From assembly GCA_914767715.1 (NCBI GenBank), contig OU612071.1, positions 10,211,493 to 10,275,492 on the forward strand: a stretch of 64,000 nt of DNA, in the 5' to 3' direction. Shown in pieces: positions 58,601-64,000 of the stretch. The translations under genes and the position numbers were made by a program. The stretch comes from Membranipora membranacea. Lineage: Eukaryota; Bryozoa; Gymnolaemata; Cheilostomatida; Membraniporidae. Under the pieces are notes generated by a model, which was not told the DNA's origin, searched no databases, and was given only the letters and a program-made list of their open reading frames with translations. Positions within the stretch are counted from its first letter, which is position 1. Each line of letters begins with the position of its first letter.

Positions 58601-61600
58601 ATGACTTGCAGCTGGAGAATGAACATGTGCGTCTAATTGGTGACTTAGTGTTTTTTATCCATTTGAATTCCATTTTTATTCCAGAAAAACCATAAACTTA
58701 TGGCTCTCTTATACATTGAATCTATACTCATTGCTCAAGTAAATCTTTGGTAGGAGGAAGAGGTCCAACTCTGACCCCCTCAAATGATATAAAAGTGCTA
58801 TCAGCTTATATTATCAACAAACTTGTGCACCGTTACTCAGCAGTATTTTAAATTGAATTTTGAATATTTAGCAAGTCGTTTAGGATAGTCCTGTAGGGTA
58901 CTCTTCCATACATACATCATTGAGTGCAGCTATGTTTTTATGTTTGTTTTGCATAGCCACAAATATGCTGTCCAACTGGCCATTATCTTAGGGTGTTGTT
59001 TTATAGTGTTTCATATGCAAAATTTACCCAGGATTTTTCTACTTTGCCCTGGCTCCAATATTCCTAATTTGTCTTAGCGCGTGAACTGTGCAAGTAGAAG
59101 CAGTCTTTACATTCTATAGTCCCGTCTGACTTGATATATCTTGTTGCATACATAATTCTTCAGTTTTTTTTACTGTAGACAAGGCTACGAGCGTGACTGT
59201 AAATCACAAGATGATATAGAGAAGACATATGGAAAGGCATTGTATATAATGCAAACACTCATTGCTCGCCACCTAACATGACTACATCTGTATGGACCAT
59301 GGGATATATTATACATTTTTACACACAAATCTACCCATCGCTCATCAATGTAAAGTTCTCTGACTCATAAAGCTATTCTATATTATATGAAACATATATG
59401 CTTTTCGCCTCGATGTTTAATGTCAATGTTCACAGACAATAAATATACATTACAAACTATACATTTATTCATTGATTCTGGCATGCATTGTAACCAAATT
59501 GCATAGAGGGATATGATGTATGTGTCTGCAAAAGGTCCATTTAATAGTAATAATTAGAACTTGCAGCAGCTGGGCAATTTGTGGCCTGCGGAAATCCTAA
59601 GCCTTCAAAATTGAAAATCTGCAGGATGTAGCCCTGATTATTTTTGGTCAGGACCATTGCGTGTACAACGGGTTCAACAGTACCGACTCTACCCTTTCTC
59701 TATGGCCTGAGTATAAACTGGTTCTAATAAAGTTTTAGCTTGGATGCGACCAATCAACCTTGATGTTCATGACTTTCCTGCTAACCGCTACCACTGTTCC
59801 ATAATATCTAGATAAAACAACAAAATAAAATTGATAATTTATCAGAATTAACTTGGCAACGCTGTACAAACTCTGTAGTAACGCCTTTCCATCTATAACA
59901 TACTGCACCAAGTCTAACTGCTTTGAGGCTGTATTAATCAAATTTTGACATTTGGTGGCTGAAACTTTAAAGTTGCAGTGTAACCACATTTTCTTATGAG
60001 CAGCAGCAATGCCATTGACTGTCTGAGTGTATCATTTTTATACCATAAGACTGCCGTGTAGACTACTCTGGTATAAGGTTTGAAGCAGTGAGGTCACAAA
60101 ACCGTTCTGATAGAATATAGGTGTGGGGCAGAAGCGATGAATCCAGGGCCCACAAGAAAAAATAGCACCACAGCTGTCTATTAATGGCATATCTGTTGTA
60201 ATAATAGTTCTATAGGTTGACTTGGGACTTCTCATAACTATAAGCAGATCTTTAAAGTGCCCAAAGTGGGATTTGATCCAGCAACCTCTTTATCATCTGC
60301 CACCAACCACCAACCAACCAATTACGATCATGCCAATCAAATCAAACATGGTCGATCAAGATCAAATTTAGCCTTAGCCTCAGTTCTAAGCAACCAATTA
60401 TTGTCATAGGTAGGGTGGTTATCCAGTATATTGCCCTGAGGCTACATATTTCACACTCTGCAGCATTGGCAGCTACGGGTGAGGGGGCTAAGCCCAATAG
60501 CTACAGTGGGGGGGGGGGGGTCCCAAAACAGAAAGCTGCAATGCGTGGAGTCAATAATTTGTCTTTCGATTAATAATAAACTTCATTGACTCTATGTACA
60601 CTGAAAGTTTATTAAATTACATGAAAACTCAATGACACAGAGAAAGTAACATTTTTTTATATCAAACTCATGGTTGCTTTCGAAGCATGTGCAAAAAAAG
60701 CTACAATATCTGATTATTTCAGATGCTGATTCTTAAAAATTATAAGATAAGACTGATCGCTACCGGCCTTTATTGTTTGCAAAGATATAATGTAAGTGTA
60801 TAAATTCAATTCAGTGCTTACGTAAATATATTTATTAAACTTGATCTAGGCCTACATGAAAATCCTAAGACAAACACGGCTATTGAGAGGAACTTGTTGT
60901 GACTCATAACGTCACTCTGGGACCAAAACATCAGAAGATTTTAAATAACTTAGCAAGCTATGAACAATAATTTACAAAAAAGAACCATTGAATATTATTT
61001 GCATTGTCATCTGCATTCATTTTCATGTGGCAGAAAATGAATAATAATATTCTATCGTTATAAATGTTAACAGGGTATAGATTATATGTTGACAGGAATT
61101 CAAAGTTTTAAAACATCATCATTCTGGTGATTTTCAATTTATCAACCCGTGGTATCGAATGTGTCGAGGAAAGTTTTTGGTAACTTATTGGCCTTGCACA
61201 GTGCACCAGATGCTGCCATAAAACTTTATATTTTCAGAAAGTGATTTGAGTAATTTGAATGAAAATAGAGTGTCACATGTCATGCAAGCTGTGTTGTTGT
61301 TGTCTGAATGAGGCTGCCACAAATGCTGCTGATGTAAAAGGAGTTTTGGTTTTATCACCAGGGTCAGTGATGAAGTTTTGACCTACAAAATAAAACATAT
61401 ATGTATGAATAAGAATATAAGATGATCTGCATGCAGGATGTCAACAAATATATTTTAAGGATTTGGATAGCCATGTAGGGTTATGAAGAATCTGTAAACT
61501 AGCTGTAAATTGATGTGTTGGATGTCCAGCTTGATTAAATGAATTTTCAATACCCAAAAATTGAATTATGTGATTTGACCATGAAAAATAATAGCAAAAG

Positions 61601-61839
61601 TAGTTTATTGATTGATATTGTTTCTAGGTATTCCAATGATTTCTTTCATTCCAGCATGATGACTCTACTGATTTGGTTGCAGCAGAAACCTTTTCACAGC
61701 TGGTAACGATTACCTGGTTCTCCATAACATATCTGGTTTTCGATGGCTTTCAAAAATAGACAGGCAGCATTAGGTAGCTCACCAGTAGAGAATCATCTGG
61801 AAAAGAAAGAGTGAAACTCTGGTTTACTGACTCGCCGCT
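58601..61839. other. Unannotated interval
   Basis: I see no supported gene. A 13-base G run lies at 60,508-60,520. Open frames at 59,735-59,989 and 60,038-60,235 lack splice context or family signal. Confidence 0.45.
60240..60300 (-). mobile_element. Possible truncated tRNA-like SINE fragment
   Basis: On the minus strand GGTTGCTGGATCAAATCCCA resembles a tRNA T-arm with a B box. No A box or D-arm is seen upstream at the usual distance, so it would be a truncated remnant. The resemblance may be chance. Confidence 0.25.
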
Positions 61840-62310
61840 AATATGTCACTCATGCAATTGCTGAGGCATTCCACAGCATGAGAGAACCCGAAAATCAAAA
61901 AAGTCGATATAATTTATACAATCAATCAATACTTAGCTAGTTGGCCAACAACAGAGTGTCATGAGCAAAAGTTACTCAGCCCCATACAGCTGCTGAGGCA
62001 ATTCACAGTATGAGAGTATCCAAAAATTAAAATCGAATTCAATATAATTTACACACCCAATCAATACTTAGCTAGTCTGACAACAACAAAGTGTCATGAG
62101 CAACAGTTACTTAGCCCCATACAGTTGCTGGGACGTTCCACAGTATGAGAGAACCCAAGAAATTAAAGTCAAAATCAAAAATAATTTACACAACCAATCT
62201 ATACTGAGCTAGTCCGCTGACAACAGACGGTTATGAGCAACAGCTCTGTCACCTAAACCCACAATGTTGCTGAGACATTCCAAAGCATGTGAGAAGCCAA
62301 CTAACCAAAT
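61840..62310. repeat. Minisatellite of about 135 bases, about 3.5 copies
   Basis: The landmark GCTGAGGCATTCCACAGCAT recurs in diverged form near 61,861, 61,993, 62,128 and 62,270, giving steps of about 132, 135 and 142 bases. Each unit also contains CAATCAATACTTAGCTAG and GTCATGAGCAA. No coding frame is kept. Confidence 0.85.
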
Positions 62311-63036
62311 CGCTGAGCTATACTCAAATCAACGGCTACTTGCATCTGCAACCAGCTAAGAGGTTAAAGGGCAACAAAGGTTTCAAACAACTTCTCATTG
62401 ATGGCCATTGATTAATTGATTACCAAAGCATGCACCACATCACATAATGTGTTCTCTAAACCATACAAGGATTATCGCTATGACAATAAGTCAATAAATC
62501 TCTAGGACAATAAATCTAATGTTGGCATTTTTGTGCTTGGTTAAAAAGTGGAAAAAAAATCTTATGTATAACCACATCTTATTTTGAGCAGCAGCAAGGC
62601 ATCAAATCATCTGACAGCCTCAGATTTTATACCGATGGACTCGAGATTGCCTGAAGATTAAGCTCATATAAATTTTACAGCGGTGACGTATAAACATGAT
62701 TTTATACGGTCAAAAAAACCATTCTCTGAGAAACTGCTGCCATAATACGGAGCTGAGGCAGCAGCGTTGAACAAGGGTCCTCAAGACTAAATAAGCACCA
62801 GGTTCAGACCTCCATTGATAAGTATGTGGAATTTAAGCCTCCTAGCTGGAATATTACTTTGTACTCTTTTAAGTCAAAGTTTTGGTCAATTTTCATTGTT
62901 TTCAGCTCAGGTATGCCATTCATTGTGTACTAATTTTCCGGGGGAGATAATCGAGAGTTGACCAAGCAACCTTGTTGAAGGGGAGATGATTTGAAGACTG
63001 TCAGAGCAGAGGCAGAAGAGTCTGTACAAGCATTAA
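62311..63036. other. Unannotated interval before the gypsy fragment
   Basis: No LTR or gag sequence is recognised here, although a gypsy element would place gag upstream of the zinc knuckle at 63,058. Either the 5' part is deleted or it has decayed beyond recognition. Confidence 0.4.
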
Positions 63037-64000
63037 GCCGAAGGGGTAGATCAAACATGCCATGGATGCAACAAATTCAATCATTTCAAGATGTTTTGCA
63101 GATCGGCTAGACAAGTTCATCAGCTGGCGGAAGAAGAATCAGGAAGTGGATCTGATGAATGGCTGCTCTGTCTACAAGTGATCAGGTCAAACAAGAAACT
63201 GATGAGTACCATACAAACTCGCTACAAAGACAAACAAATAAAAATCCTATACCAGCTGGACACAGGAGCTTCATGTAATGTACTCAACTACCAAGACTAC
63301 TGTGCACTCGACAAACCATCACTCAATGACCACAGGCCTGACCTGAAACTCTTTGATGGTTAAACAACAAAGCCTTTGGGTGAATGTCGGGTTCTGATAG
63401 CTGGAAAACCTTACGACCGTTATCTTGTACGTACCAACAACCTCAGCCTCCTGTCTGGTAATACATGTTTAGATCTGGGTCTCATAACCATCAAACATGA
63501 GTGGGTCAACATAATCTCCACATCTACCACTGTAGAACAACTTGTAGATCAGTATTCAGATGTTTTTCATGGTGTCGGCTGCCTACCAGGTGAATACCAC
63601 ATACAGTTAGACAAAGACGCTGTTCCTATGAAGAATCACAACAGGAAAGTACCAGTCTCTGTGCTAGCAGATTTAAAAACTAAACTGGAGTGCCTGGAGG
63701 AGAACAAGCTCGTTGAGAAGGTCGATCATCCTACTGACTGGCTTAATAACATGGTAGCAGTCAGAAAGCCTAATGGGAAGCTGAGGGTATGCCTTGATCC
63801 ATCCAACCTGAATAAAGTCATCAAGCGCAACCACTTCCCAATGCCAACACTAGATGATGTCCTCGTTGAGCTGGTCGATCGATGCTAAAGTGTTCTATCT
63901 GGTATAACAGTTGTAGCTGACGATATACTGATCTATGGCAAGGGTGACAATAAAGAAGAAGCAATGAATGATCTTAACCGAAACCTAGAGCAACTGCTTA
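63037..64000 (+). pseudogene. Ty3/gypsy pol fragment: zinc knuckle, protease, start of reverse transcriptase
   Basis: The frame opens after TAA 63034-63036. It has a CCHC zinc knuckle (CHGCNKFNHFKMFC) at about 63,058, an aspartic protease motif (YQLDTGASCNVLNYQD) near 63,256, a linker with LLSGNTCLDLGL, and the start of reverse transcriptase (VRKPNGKLRVCLDP, HFPMPTLDDVL). In-frame stops lie at 63361-63363 and 63886-63888. Between DDVL and VVADDILIYGKGD the finger and palm region with motifs A and B is deleted, yet the catalytic ADD box returns in the same frame. The element runs off the window. It is inactive. Confidence 0.9.

Noticed and set aside
61840-62310. CRISPR-like array
   Set aside because: Units are about 135 bases, diverge throughout, and there are no short constant repeats with unique spacers. 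The genome is eukaryotic.

Overview
The window is nuclear DNA of an animal, most likely a marine invertebrate. It is AT-rich. Genes are split into many short exons with GT-AG introns, secreted PAN/apple-domain genes occur in tandem, and the space between genes is filled with non-LTR retrotransposons, a Ty3/gypsy remnant, a solo LTR, a tRNA-derived SINE, cut-and-paste elements and minisatellites. I see no bacterial operons, rRNA genes or CRISPR arrays. The species cannot be fixed from the sequence.

Layout. (1) 31-15,613: a 6.4 kb segment is present twice in direct orientation (31-6,430 and 9,199-15,613), each copy starting with a (GGTCA)n pentamer satellite. Each copy holds one seven-exon minus-strand gene for a 397-residue secreted protein with a signal peptide, two PAN/apple-like modules and a C-terminal Trp/Cys module. 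Both copies are intact, so they are young paralogues. The 2.8 kb between them carries a solo LTR. (2) 15,819-22,455: a LINE with ORF1 and ORF2. ORF2 is split by a 2.7 kb element with inverted ends that carries a SAP-like reading frame. (3) 22.6-29.2 kb: mostly empty, with weak exon candidates. (4) 29.2-30.3 kb: a second, internally deleted LINE. (5) 32.1-38.1 kb: a 3 kb tandem duplication holding exon-like plus-strand segments, one of them cysteine-rich. (6) 38,072-55,362: a large minus-strand gene of an unnamed family. Its middle exons are duplicated. One exon set is disabled by two stop codons and a 4.26 kb transposon; the other lost two exons but kept its frame. Only the join of the single first exon to the second set gives a fully open protein (956 residues by my count). 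(7) 55.4-58.6 kb: a possible small plus-strand gene. (8) 58.6-63.0 kb: mostly empty, with a minisatellite. (9) 63,037-64,000: a decayed Ty3/gypsy pol gene running off the window.

The most unusual content is the split, half-duplicated gene of part 6, together with the transposon and the near-perfect 47-bp hairpin inside it. Next is the tandem PAN gene pair, whose last exons differ by a tight run of amino-acid replacements. All multi-exon models were built by eye from splice signals and phase agreement.
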